Part shown: in pieces, positions 1 to 12,700 of the stretch
Layout: every line of letters starts with the position of its first letter
Position numbering within the stretch: the stretch's first letter is position 1
From: Lepidurus packardi
Lineage: Eukaryota; Arthropoda; Branchiopoda; Notostraca; Triopsidae
DNA: 64,000 nucleotides
Assembly (NCBI GenBank): GCA_023053545.1
Contig: JAKZAN010000001.1
Coordinates: 9,134,565 to 9,198,564 of the forward strand
Direction: 5' to 3'
Notes under the pieces: generated by a model
Told to the model about the DNA's origin: nothing
Seen by the model: only the letters and a program-made list of their open reading frames with translations
The model's database searches: none
Program-made: the position numbers and the translations under genes

Positions 1-958
1 GGTGCACGATTGGCCGGTGTTGCACTAAACGTAAATCCTGTGGGTCACTGTCATGCTTAAAGTCTTCTACTGTCCCGTTAAGCTCAGAGCCTTTGAGGTG
101 ATCGTCGGATTGATCGTCGGATTCTCCAAATATTCCAATTCTGCTTGCGTTTCGTTCGTCTTGGCTATTTACTACGTGATGTAACCGTAGTGCACGATGA
201 TGGTGGTGCACGTAATGCGTAACATTGTTGTCCTCGCGATGGTGCGTAGAAGTAGGTCCTTGCGAAGGGTAGTCGAGACCGGGACTAGAGTAAACGCGAC
301 TAGAACGTTGCAGGTTGTCCTGGTGATGTTGGTGATGATGCAAAGCTTCGGCACTGCTGGCCTGCTGCTGCTGCTCGTCGACCAAGTCCTGACACACACT
401 GTCTGTTTCACCTGCTTCTGCTCCCATCACACCAACGTGCAATGACTCCGCCCTTTCTCGCAACAACCGAACGTTGAGGTCAGCCACCAGCATCACCTCG
501 GCTCGGGACGCCTCGATCGGGTGGTGATGGTGGTTATGACGGTGGGGGGTATGATGGTACAAGACCCGACTTTCGTCATAGGCATTATTCGAGCTTGGCG
601 AACCCAAGCGTTCCTCCTCCCCGTCCCCACCACCTAAGAGATCGTCGTCGCGCGCGTCGTGTTCCCCAGCGTCTTCGGAACCGCAGCGCAGGTCCTCCGG
701 GCCCAGGCCTGAACTTGCAAGGTGGAGCGACAGGGGTGACTCTGCCGGAGGGGAATTCAAACTCATTTCGCCCGGCGAACCTGGCTTTACGGCCACCGAA
801 GGTGACGTAGCTTGCGCATGCGCGTTTCCCAATTCACGATTCCGCTCCCGTTCTCCACTTTGTTCGTTATCCGTACGAGCACGCCTCGGCAATGGCGTCC
901 GACTCGGTAGAGAAGATTTGTTGTACCGCGATGAACTATGCATGGATCTATGCTCCAT
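1..958 (-). CDS. Unrecognised His-rich disordered protein, first coding exon (3' partial)
   Basis: An uninterrupted minus-strand frame of 319 codons runs from an ATG at 956-958 to the left edge of the window. An in-frame TAA lies just upstream of the ATG, so this is the first possible Met, although a CCAG splice acceptor directly before it (near 960) leaves an upstream coding exon possible. The predicted chain is hydrophilic and low in complexity. The order is: a Ser/Arg-rich start, a Pro/Ser stretch, an acidic Gly/Glu run, a His cluster (RHNHHHHP), a QQQQ run, two more His runs (HHHQHHQ and YVHHHHRALRLHH), and an acidic Ser/Asp segment at the edge. I see no folded domain, signal peptide or membrane segment. 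The composition resembles the N-terminal half of an arthropod transcription factor, but this is inference and no family was recognised. An open frame this long is very unlikely by chance in 40% GC DNA. Confidence 0.7.
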   Translation of the reverse strand, partial: MEHRSMHSSSRYNKSSLPSRTPLPRRARTDNEQSGERERNRELGNAHAQATSPSVAVKPGSPGEMSLNSPPAESPLSLHLASSGLGPEDLRCGSEDAGEHDARDDDLLGGGDGEEERLGSPSSNNAYDESRVLYHHTPHRHNHHHHPIEASRAEVMLVADLNVRLLRERAESLHVGVMGAEAGETDSVCQDLVDEQQQQASSAEALHHHQHHQDNLQRSSRVYSSPGLDYPSQGPTSTHHREDNNVTHYVHHHHRALRLHHVVNSQDERNASRIGIFGESDDQSDDHLKGSELNGTVEDFKHDSDPQDLRLVQHRPIVH

Positions 959-1378
959 CCTGGCTTACTTAACATACCGTCCTTTTTTGGGATAAATTAA
1001 TCACACTAAAGCAATAACATTCTAGAAGAGGTAAATCGATACTAAAGTTAGTAATGCCACTGAAATGAACTATAATGACTAAAGAATTTCACTGTTAGGA
1101 ATGAATGTTAGATATTTTCATTGTTGGACTGATTGGAAGAATTTTACTGGCCGACTTTGACTAGAAGCTGGTTCATTTTGAGCGTTACTTTCCATGTCAC
1201 AGCAATGGATTTTTTTCCTTATTTTTTTTCTTTGCACTGGCACTATTCTGTTTGGGTAAACTTGGGCGAAGGAATGTATTGGCAGAAAAGGAATCAATAT
1301 TTTCTTACGTTCCACGGCCGCATGGTTTCGCAGGCCAGAATTTTGGGGTTTGAACTACCATACACCTTCTACGTAGGG

Positions 1379-2260
1379 CGAGAGAGAGAGAGAAAGCGCG
1401 AGAGTGAGGTGCGGGAGGTTTCGATCAGCAAGCCACTAGGTCATTGTTAAACCAGTTCGATTGTTCGATCGCCGGGGTGAAGCTGCTGTGCTGCCTGGCT
1501 AGGCTCGGTTCGGCTCGGCTCGCGTTGCCTTCGCCTGGTGGTCGTTGAGGTCGCGTTATCGTAGAAAATGAAGCGATGCACACACGCTGACTGCTACGTT
1601 TCGGCGCATGGCAAAATCAGACCCTCAACCTTCTGCTTCTTCTTCCTCTCTCCCCTCTTTTCTTTTGCTTGTCTGTTACACCTCTTTTTCCTTGCTAGAG
1701 TGTGCAGTATGTGTCGGTCCCAGAGTTTTCTTCATACATTTGTATTGCTTTAATTCCTATGTTATGAACCCACGCTCCCCTATAGACACGTCCAAATACC
1801 GCCTTCCGAACCGTCACACAACTTTAAGTTTTGCTATTTTTTTACTCATATTGAGTAACACTGAGACGAATTCATGGCTATTTTAGCCCTATAATGTTTT
1901 AATTAAAAGCTTTGAAAGTTCTAATCCCACAAGCGTGGCAAGAAGTCGCAATCGTCGCACGTTTTGAAAGAACTTTGGGACATTGGATGTGACTAACACG
2001 GACAACACAAATTTAACTGGGTTTGGCGGTATTTAAGTTGGTAATTATGGAGGCTTTTTGTTGTGCAAACACGTTTAAAATGAAACGACAGCCAAACGCA
2101 GAGAAACACAAGCAGCTGCTTGTATGTATGTGTGTATATACGTGTGTGAGAGGAGGCGACCAACATGGCGGACGCAAGCCAGCGCCAGCAGCGTCGGTAG
2201 GTCTTCGGCGGCGGCGTCGCGGGGTGGTTCCATGCACTCTTATTACCGGGTCCAACAACA
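1379..2260 (-). promoter_or_regulatory. Candidate 5' UTR/promoter region of the His-rich gene
   Basis: This stretch lies 0.4-1.3 kb upstream of the ATG at 958. It combines a (GA)n tract, clustered CG dinucleotides and a GC-rich block inside otherwise AT-rich spacer DNA. The sequence at 2163-2175 matches the YY1/Pleiohomeotic core ATGGCGG. No TATA box is obvious. The assignment rests on position and composition only, and the transcription start cannot be placed. Confidence 0.3.
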
Positions 2261-5200
2261 GAGAGAAAGAAGAGCGAATAGGCGGTTGAAACGCATATAA
2301 ACGAAGAGAGAGGGAAAGAGGACTCTAGATGTAGGGGCTCAACAATGGAACTGTGCCATCAAGGGTTCCAAATAAGGGGGCTAGGGTACACAACCCCCTA
2401 GCTGTCATAGACATTTAAACTTGTGCTTTGCTTTGGCTCTATCGGCACAGGAAATAGTTAACATGGATAACCGTATAGACAAGGCGAAAGAAGGGAAGCC
2501 CAGAGGATGTTGGTCTCTTCTTCATCTAAAGTTTGCAGGGAAGCTTTTCAAAAACGAGAACCCGAGGATTTTTTCTTCTTTTTTTTTGTCGTTGGGGGGT
2601 TGCGAGTGAAAGCCTTTCAAAGTAGTTTAGGCTTCTAGTTCACCGTACATAAACTTTGATGACTCCTAGGGAAATAAACAGTATGGAATTCAGAACTATT
2701 GTTTACTGAAATTGCTTTGAATTCGAACAAACGCATCTATTGTATTATCATACAATAAATGTACACAAGCCAGTCTAGCATTTCAAATAATATAATAACG
2801 TATATAAATAGATTAATTAGCGTTTATAAGTTATTTGCCATATTAAATTTACACGGATGTTAGGTTCGTGTTGGCATAAAAATGTGTACGGAGGTTTCTG
2901 TTTGTGTGTGGGCTGATAAGGGGAATAGCAAACAAACTAATCGATAAGTTGGGAACCATGTGCTCCCTGCGCTAACCACGTGGTTTTCTACGTGCACTGT
3001 GAGGAGTATGGTCCGGGTCAGTTCTTTTTTTATATTTTTTTCGTTTCTCTTTGGGAGATATTTTGGGGCATGGGATAAGAGCAAAGGATAATAGCTAGGG
3101 CCAAAAGTCAAAATGCTAGGGCGGTCGTCTTTCTAAGATTGCCTATGTCTGTGCGACGTCACTATTGATCGGTTGCGTAAGTTGTACGTGCGAAGAAGTG
3201 ATGTTTGGGAACCTGGGTGGGGGAATTTTGGCTCATAGGTGGCTGGGGAGACTTGGAACTTGGAAAAGAGATGGAGAGAGAAAGAAATGAAAATGTAGGC
3301 CATAATGAAATCAATCTATTGATCAAAATTGATGTGTGTGTAACCTAATCGTCCCCTTTTGGCTGGCAGGGAATTGCATGAATGGTTTTCGGGCTGGCAT
3401 TACTACTGATTCGCTTTTGTTCGGGAGGTAGCCTAGGTCATGGTTATGAGACACCTTGCAAGTGTAACCAGGGGAATTGGTCGATAAAAGGATGTGCGAG
3501 ATGCCGTAAGAAGAAAAGGTGGTCTGTAAGCGAGTGATCCCGCTCCCTGTTGGCGTAACGTGGTTTCGACTTTACAGCGTGGGCCTCCTCCTCACCGTAA
3601 TCGATATACCAAAAACACCGGTCATGAATGAGTGCAGACGTGGCTCCCAAACTTCATTTCCTCGAGTCTTTTTTCTGTGATTTAAACTTGTTGATCGTCC
3701 TTGACTCTTTTTTTCGCGCGTTCCAGAAACTAGCGCGTCAGGTGTTCCCGATTTCTACAAGACAAAGAAAATATTCGATCCGTTAAAAATGTTCGTTAAA
3801 ATGTTTAGTAGGATTTATGCCTAATGCTATAGTTAGTTTCTTACGCATTTTTATATAGGGAATTTTAGCAAGTGAAATTTTTTTCATATGAAATGAAGCA
3901 AGCATTCATATTCTGACGTAGGCTTTTTAAGTACACTTTTGGTTACACAGGTTCAATTTATTTTAAGTATAGCCTTTATAACAATATTTTCGTTAAACAT
4001 TTTGCTGACACAGCTTGTCTTAAACTTGCGAGTAAATTTTTTTACTCTACGGCTATAGTTATTATCTTTTTTCTGTTATGGGCGGCAGGGCGGTGGGGGA
4101 ATTAAATGGCACTGTTGGTTGTCGAAAGAAAAAATAATGCTATTAGGAAAGGCCGACTTTCGGTTTGGATAAAAAAACGAAAAGCTAACTGAAAAGTGGT
4201 GTTTTGGATACCTGGTTGTCATAGAAACCTGCACTTATATACACCTTGGCCATGCAGGGTACCCAGACCGAGTTTTATGCATATGTGCTGCTAGTGTATT
4301 CTAGACAGATACATATATGTAGGCTACGACGCAAGTCTGCCGCTAGGGAAAGTATATAAGAATATATCGCGGTAGACGGCGTAGAAAAATCCCTCCAAAA
4401 GGTTTAACAGGGTTTCCGTTTGTAGCGATTCAAGACTAGGCGTTCGTTTTCCTCTCTAATAACTTTTCGGGGCACGGTAAAGGGGAACCAAACACGTAGT
4501 GCAAGTCCATAGATGCATTACATATGGGTGCAAGCTTGCACCTGGATGTCTCACCTGCCTTTTTACGTTCGTCGAGCTTACCCCACACGCTCACGCAGAC
4601 GGTGGGGCTGGGAATGGACTTCTGAACGTCCATCTGTTTCTCCTGTTGGCTGTTAGGGTCGGTTTGTCCCTAAAGACAAACAAAAAACAAGGGTGTGGAA
4701 CATAGGAATTGGTCTTTTTTAAAGCAATCATTAAGGCATGGTTGCGGTATTACATCAATGTGATTTTCTTTTAGGCATGTTAGGTCTTTAAACTTATCTT
4801 AATGAAACTTCTTGAAATGTATAATAACCAGGAAATATATAGCTGACGTTTAAAAGTCGCTATAGTTATGTTGATCTGATAGTTATCTAGCATTGTCCCA
4901 CGCTGCCATCATTGCACCCATATGTTACTCGCCCGATTAGAGTACTACAAGTCATTACTTCCCTTCCAGGTGGCTTGAATGTCGTTGATTTCTAATAATC
5001 TGGCGCGCAACTTAGGTCGTCCAAACGCGCTAAGCCTTGCAAACAAAAGCTTGTGCCGCAGGTCACAGCTGGCCTACAACGCTACAAAGAAACTAACAAT
5101 ACGTTTCTTACGGTTTAATGACTGAAAGAATTTGTTAATACAGAGAAGAGGTAGCGAGGAAATTTAACTTCGTTAACAACTATGAATAGTCCTTGAATTA

Positions 5201-6658
5201 TCACGTGTGTGCACACATTCAGGACCAGATGTCGTTGAGTTTGAAGCCTTATAATAGTACGATAGTATAGAATAACTACCGAAGTCAAATTTCTTTTTCT
5301 TTTTGTGTTGATAATCGGAAAAACGTTAGTGCTTAGGATAGGGGCGTGATTGTATGGAGAAATAAGAATGTATCCTGAAAACCTACACTTTCAAAGCGTG
5401 GGACGATCACTTACACTTTATTAGGTAGGGTTTAGGTTCAACACTGTTGTGTTTTATCGTCCTTTTAATATAATGCTACTATAAACTTAATATTCACAAG
5501 TTATTATATACGGTATAACGATTTGAGTGTCCTTTATGGTCAATTGGAATTCGCTCGATTCTCGTATTCCTCGAGATATATGTCATTGTATTGCTTTTTA
5601 TAGCTGCAATTCTAGTTAGCTATATTTCTTTGTGTGAGGTTTAAAAATGTGTTGGTTGGTTGCATTCCGTATCAGTTACCATTTAAGTCGAAGCTAAGTT
5701 ATAGTATAAAATTACGAAACGCGTAACTTTATCTGTCTTAATTAAAGTGGAACGTAAGAAACAAAGGGATCGCATGCAAATTACTGCGCAGCGAGGGGAA
5801 AAGGGGTTAAGGATAAAGTGTTACGAGCAAGGTGTGCATGTTTTATGAGGCAAGGGGTTGTCAACTGACTTGCGATACTGACTTGTGTCAGGTAAGGGGC
5901 CGGTTCCTGCTCTAACCAGGGGTTCAAGGGGCTATTTTTCAACTTAAGCTAGCTTACTTACACTACTCGGACACAAACTGGAAATAAATCTATCAACTTT
6001 ACCCCACCCTTCTCACATTGTGTTACAAGCAGAACTTTCTATCTCTCTCTAAAACACCACTCTATTATGCTCTCGCGTTTTAAAGTTAAGCCTTTGCCTA
6101 TCCCGTAGCACCTAAAACGCAGAATTAAAGCCGTGGTGTCGTGGAACCCCTTATGGCGCTTTAGCATGGCAAATTTTGATTCGAAAAATCTAATTCTCTG
6201 TGCAATATAATGAAATTGTATTGCGACAGTAATGTAGGGTTGTAGAAGTATTCTAAAATAAGTTAATCTTTTTTAGTATCTTTCTGTGTATTTTTTTTTC
6301 ATAAGTCTTCCAAGTTATTAAAATTTTAAATAAATCGTATTAAAAATATTTCAAACTTAGCTGAGTAGGTCTTATTATTAATTTATTTAAAAAAATAACT
6401 TTCAATGGTCTCTTTCAGTTTCTTATTAAAAATTTATTAAATTATATCGAGATAGGGTATGACATCGGTGCCCTCTTCTGATAAAAGATTATCAACTACT
6501 TGCAGTACACCGTGGCCTTAAGGTTAAATAAACATGGCTTCAAAAATCCCTCCCTCCAAAGGTATTTTTTTTCATACAAAATAATAAAACGCAAAAATAC
6601 CTGACGAACATGTACAATTTTAATGCCAACATTTTTAGGCTGTCCTAGGTATCACTAT

Positions 6659-6664
6659 TTTATT
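6659..6664 (-). terminator. Candidate polyadenylation signal of the kinesin gene
   Basis: The plus-strand TTTATT reads AATAAA on the minus strand, about 90 bases past the kinesin stop codon at 6755-6757. Spacing and orientation fit, but AATAAA is common in AT-rich DNA. Confidence 0.4.
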
Positions 6665-6754
6665 TTACATCGCGAATGCTTAAAATTTTTGGTACAAACG
6701 TTAAAATCCATCGATTAAAATTAAAGTTTGCAAGTTGGTCACAAAATTTCCGTA

Positions 6755-9700
6755 TCAGCGAGGACGCCTTGATTCCTTGGCTTCTTTGGGCTGCTGTTGG
6801 ATGATAAGCTTGTTCTTTTCGCGCGTCACGGTGGTCGTGGGCTGCGGTAGTACAGGCATCCGCAGTTTTTGTTGCAAGCCTTGCCAGGCGGACAATTTAG
6901 GCGGTGGCGCAGTCGTCGCAAGTCCTGTACTGGTACCGGTCGCTGCAGCTGGCGGACCCATGACCGTAGTAGTCAAATGACCCACGTTACCTCCATCGGG
7001 TACTACTCCAATACCCATATGAGGCACTTCAGCCATAGGATTGGCGAAAGGAATCCCACTAGGTTCGATCTTGCTACTGTTGCCTTTGGATAAGCCCACA
7101 GCGGCCAATACGTCTCGTAACTGTCTTCGAAGTTCACGATTCTCTCGGCGACTGTCGTGCAATTCGCGATCAAGTGCTCGCATCCGTCTTTCCATGACCG
7201 AGCTATCCTGTGGCTCTTCTTGTTGCAGAATTTGAGCGATTTTCTGCTCGTACTCGCGCTGTTGTGCTACCAAACGGCGCTCGCTATGCAACCGCGTACG
7301 CTGTAAGGCAGTCGAGATTTCGCGTACATAACGTGACTGATCTTCATGTTGCGCCTTAAGAAACAAACAAACAAATAAAAATAATACAAAAATACAAAGT
7401 AAAAAACCATCATAAAAGCAAAAAGAGAAACAATCTACTGAGCAAAGGAAATTCCTTTTTAACAACTATATTTCTCTTTGAAACAAATTATAAGCCTCGT
7501 TTGTTTGGTACGTTGGATTTGAACTTAGACTAGCCAAAGTTCCTCGATCTACGCTTATAAGTATTCGTTTTAGTCTAAAATCCGAAGAACAGTGAATAAT
7601 TTAACACTGAATAAGTGAAAAATGAATAGCAATAAAAAAATGAAAAACTGAAGAATGAAATCTAAAAATGAAAATGTCAATATTTAAAAGTTGATATGAA
7701 CTTTAAAAATTAGCCGCGTTCATTTTATACGTTCAACTTCAACTTAGATTAGCCAAACTTTCATTGACTTAGGCTTACAAGCGTTCGTTTTTGTCTAAAC
7801 TCTGAAAGTTTACGGAAGCCGACTTGGAAAGTCTCGAGTCCAAAACAAGCGGTTATAAGCATAAGTTTACAATTGCTCCACCCATGGGGCGGTGCTTGTC
7901 GAAAATAAACAATATATGAATTGCTCGTTGTTCGAGTATGGATTTCAATAGGAAATTATTGTTTTGTTCTCTGGGGCAGTTAATTTCTTCCATTCTTAAA
8001 TCATTTTTTTTATCCGAACAATTGAGTATGTGGCTAAGGAAGACATCGACGGGATAATTGTCTCCCACTGGTTGTTTGCAACTTAGGCTCATGCTTTTTG
8101 TCCCAACATTCAATATTTCGATGAAAAAGATGTCAACATCCCATTTAAATACTTAAAAAAACTATTACAACATATTAAAAGTAGCGTATTCTTGAAAAGT
8201 CTTGGGTAGACTTTTAAGTCGACTTAAACTTTCACCAAAACGAACGCGGCTGAGTTCCAAAATTAAAGCTATAGGTTTAACCATAATTTTTCTAGCTAAA
8301 TAAAAAGGTTTAAATGTAATTTGTTTAAGAGAAAAAGTTAGTACAGTTTTAGTTACAACAATTTTTCTTTTTCCTAGTCTAACTTTAAAGAAGGTAGCGT
8401 GATTGGAGGCCATTGATCAGTTGACATTGGCGACGAAGGAAATTTCTCAAGGCAAAACAGTAATTTCTATGTAAAATGTGCAGTGTATAGGTAACGTTAA
8501 TAATAATAACGTGAATAAGGTTAGGGTGAGGGTTTTTGGCGAGGTAGCAAAAGTTATATGGCATACTAATCGAAATCGATAAGACAGAAGACAAGGCCTG
8601 TCACGCTGCTTGTCGTAAAATAACGCCAGGTCCCCTCCCCTCCTTCTTTCCACGCCCTTCCTCGGCTGCGTAACCCCTTTTTACGTCCCAGGTGTGAACA
8701 CCGCATGCAGCAAACCAACCAAACCCAGAAAACCATAAAATGGAGCCCCCAAAAATAGAGAAACAAGTAGCGAAGCGCTGCTACGACCGTATAACTATAC
8801 CCCAACGAAGCTAGCCATGTCATAATGTTCTCAGGGAAAAAAATGCAAAGGGAAACGCTGTTTTTACCTCGACTTCGTTGAATTGTTGCTCTAATTTCTT
8901 GGCGCCTTCACGTAAGTCGATGACTTTCTCGAAATACTTGTACAGTAAGGCACGCGTCTCCGGGTGGGACAGGCTCATTAAGCGGGTCATTAATCCATCA
9001 CCAGTCTAAGATAATATGTATTCTTTATTTATTTTTTTCTTACCAATTAGAGTTTCTTCAACGTCCAAATTCAACGCAAACAAAAAAGTACAAAATAAAG
9101 TAAAATATTACTGGACTGCGTAATTCACGGGTGCGGCTGCAAATCACCTCATTTTTGTACTCGATAGCAGCATCTATAGCTTCTATAGCTTCATCCAATT
9201 CGAGCAAGCGTCGTTCCTCAGGTTCGTCCAAGCCGCGCCCCTAAGATCACACTTTAGCACCGAGACTTCAAAAATAACTTTTTTTTTCAAGCATATTAAT
9301 CTTTTTACTGTTTAAAAAAACAATCTTCGCGAGAAAGTTGAAGAAAAGCCAAAAAATTCTTTACTTTATGTTGTCTTTCATCCAACAACTGACGCTGCTT
9401 GACCAATGCGTCTCTAGTTTGCCGTAAGCTCCGTATTTCCCTCCTCATCGCTTCTTTATCTGTGTCGGAAGTTTCTCGGGTGCCTGTTCCCGCACTTTTC
9501 ATACCTGGCGCCAAAGAATACGTCAACTCCTGAATTGAACATTTAATTAGTCTTTTATTGCGTGGAAACTTTTAGGTACTATGAGTGTTGGGTAGTATGT
9601 ACTTGTGTATCGGTTTGTTGTTCCTTTTCGTAGCACTTTGGAGGAGGCTGACTCTTACTATGTATATGCCGCTCTTTCTGTTCCAACTTTGCATGCTTCT

Positions 9701-12700
9701 CTCGCAGATCCTCGTTAAGCTTCTCCGTTTCGGCTCGCAGAACCATTACCCTTTCTTCCTCTTCACAAAGCCATTTCTTTTGCCGTTCCCACTCCGCTTG
9801 CTGCGAATCGGTACGAACGTCACTATCCTGGGAACTTTTCCGTGAAGCACGTGAGTTCCTTCTCGACTAAATATTGGATACAATACAAGGTTAAATAGTT
9901 AAACTATCCAAAGTTATTTTCCATAGGAAAAGGTAGATACCTGTCGAGAGGCTCGTTTACGCTCCTCCAATTGTCGTTCCAGGATCACAATGCGTTTCTG
10001 GTCTTGGTCTAACTCATTCTCCAGTTTACGCTTGCGTTCTGCCTCGTGTCTCAATTGCTCTTTTACTTCCTTGTGTTGCTCTTTCATTGAGGATAAGCTT
10101 CTTTCTAATTCTTCCACTCTATTTAAATCGCACACAAATTAGAAAACAGAATTGTAATGAAAGCAAGCGCAAATTGTTTACTTTTTTGGTGTCGAACCGG
10201 TTATATTGAGGAACTTTTTCATTTTGTTCAATTTTTTTTCATATCGAGCGATATCTTTCTGATATTGGATGACGTGTTCATCATCTTCTCTGTGCTGGTC
10301 GCAAGTTTCCAGTTCTTCGAGCCGTTCTTGAGCCAACTGCAGATCCAAACGCGTCTGCGCAGCTTCTTCCTCTAGTTTTCCAATCTGCGCTTCGTAATTC
10401 TGCTTTGCAAGCTCGGATGCTTCGCCCGACTTGAGCAAGTCTTGGATATAAGCTTCCTTCAGGCGAATGGCGCCTCGTAACTCTTTTAATGCTTGTTGAG
10501 CTTTCTTTAGCTCCCCTGCCGTGTGCTGTACTTGAACTTTGCGCGTTTCGGAAGTTTCCGACAAACGTCGCATTTCCTCTTTCAACGCTTCTTCGGACCG
10601 GATGGCTCCTCCAACAATGTTTTGAGTCTCGCCTTCACTGTCGATTTCACCGCTAAGCGATTCCTGGTCATATGAGTCCGACGGGCTAGCTTCCGAATCG
10701 ATTGAATTGCTGTCTTCAGTGCCAGATTCTTCAGTTACGATGCTGATTACCGTCTTGTAGCGGGGTTCAACCACGGATTCCTTAGCAAACGTAGGATATT
10801 AGATTATTTAAATGTTCTTCTCGAACTTCTATACCTCATGGGTACTGTCTGTCCCGGGTAAATTTAGCCCGAATGCATCCCCAGTTTCAAAAACACTGGC
10901 TCTGCGACCTTGGCGCCCAGGGATAGGTGCAGGTTCTGGACTTTCTTCTCCTTGTAAGGAAAAACATACAAAATAATAATAAATAAACAAAAGGAAAGAA
11001 TTGTCTAAAGTAGGTGTTTTAAAATACTTAAATCAACACAAATAACTTGGAGAAATAAACGAAACTGATTATTAATTACTTGAGCTAAGGCAAGGGGCGT
11101 CATCAAGAGCTTCAACGTGTGAAGTTTCGAAGAGAATCAGGTCACAAGAATCTTCGATGCTCAAAATGAGCATATCGGTAGTTTTACGGAATTGTTGCCT
11201 CAACGTTTCCAAACGTTCGTTAAAGTCGGATTCGTGGGAAACATCCGAAGAAGAGGAATTAGAGCTGCTGGTAGACGAACATATGCTTGAATTCGGCTCG
11301 GAAACTTCCTCTATTAAAAAATGCCCAGTTTAAAAGTCAACTTATAGGTTATAATAATCTGTCTAATATAATTTTTCATTACTATTCAGCTGTAAACACT
11401 TCTAACTTGTATGAATTTTTAGGAAAATTGCTCCCAACCTCAATTTAAAAAAAAAATTCTCCCAACGTTAAAACCTTTGTCATAACAATATAATTTCCTA
11501 CAAAACCTTACTGCTTCAATGCAACTGTACGAGCTCCAAAAATGCACCCCTCCAACGAAGCAGTTTGGCTTCTTTAAACTGATTTAGCCACAATACCGAA
11601 TTATATGAATACGGCCGTGTTACTACTTTAAATACAATAGGTGCCACTAATTGTGATCACTGATAATTTGAATCAGCCGCTTTACGGAATCAAATTTTAA
11701 AGCATCGATTCAAAATGATAAAATTCATAGCATTTTAACCGGTTATTAGATTCACACTTTCGGATATTAGAATCACTTTTAAAAAAATCGTCACATGTAC
11801 AGTTACGAAACTACAGTAGTGATTGCTACATAGACTTGGCACATTGATCAATGACATTGTTTTACGTCGTTTTGACCAATCCTGTCATTTCCAGCCTGCC
11901 ACTACGCTTAGGGAGAAATCCCTTTTAAACTCACTAGTCAATTAAATGTGCAAGTTATTCAATTGCATAAACAGTTCCCTTCATTGACTGGGAAAATTAA
12001 AAGGGATAGCGTGTTGAGAACCCTACCGAAGCATAGGAGTAGGCTTCAAAGGCGCAGTGTTAGTTGTGTTTTACACGTGCGGTTATAGAAAAATGGCGAC
12101 GAACAAGCAAAGAGTAGATTTAATTGTAAAAGTAGTTGCGGGTAGCTGAAACTTATAGTAAGTCAAATTTAAAAGATATGCCACACAGGAAAGCGGCCGT
12201 TAAATTAGGAATTCCTCAATCATCTATCAAGATTGTTGAAAATCGTTAAGAAATAAACATTAGTTGGTGTAGTGAATCTAGAAAAAGGAACGTCTTGAAA
12301 AGTGTCAAAAAGCAGACGATGTTTCTTTGGTTTAAACAGGCCAGTAAACGATTTTCGGTTATTAGAATCTCCGCTTAATAGAATCAATATTAAGTGGTCA
12401 CAATAAGCGGCATCTCCTGTACTTCTATTGCTAGGAGTTTATAGGAAAATTGCTCACAACCTCAATAGTTTTTAAAAATTTGCTTTAGATTTAACGTTCG
12501 TGAAACAAAATTAAAAGTATTACCACAAATCTTCATGCTGTAAACTATTTCGTCTTTCTTACGGCGACACTCGTCACCTGAAAACCTTTCCCCATTACAA
12601 CACAATTTCTTACAGAACTTTACTGCTTCAATGAAACTGTAAGAGCTCTAAAAATGAAGCATTCCAACGAAGCGGTTTGACTTTTTTAAACTGATTTAGC

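Larger units (their letters stand above)
959..6754. other. Spacer between the His-rich gene and the kinesin gene
   Basis: No convincing coding exon is seen in 5.8 kb. The part nearest the His-rich gene is promoter-like. It has a GA-rich tract at 1379-1404 of the kind bound by GAGA factor, CG-rich sequence with repeated GGCTC at 1500-1530, and a GC-rich patch at 2150-2260 containing CAACATGGCGGAC, a YY1/Pho-like core. The rest (about 2600-6750) is AT-rich and unremarkable. Short ORFs here show no family features. Confidence 0.6.
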
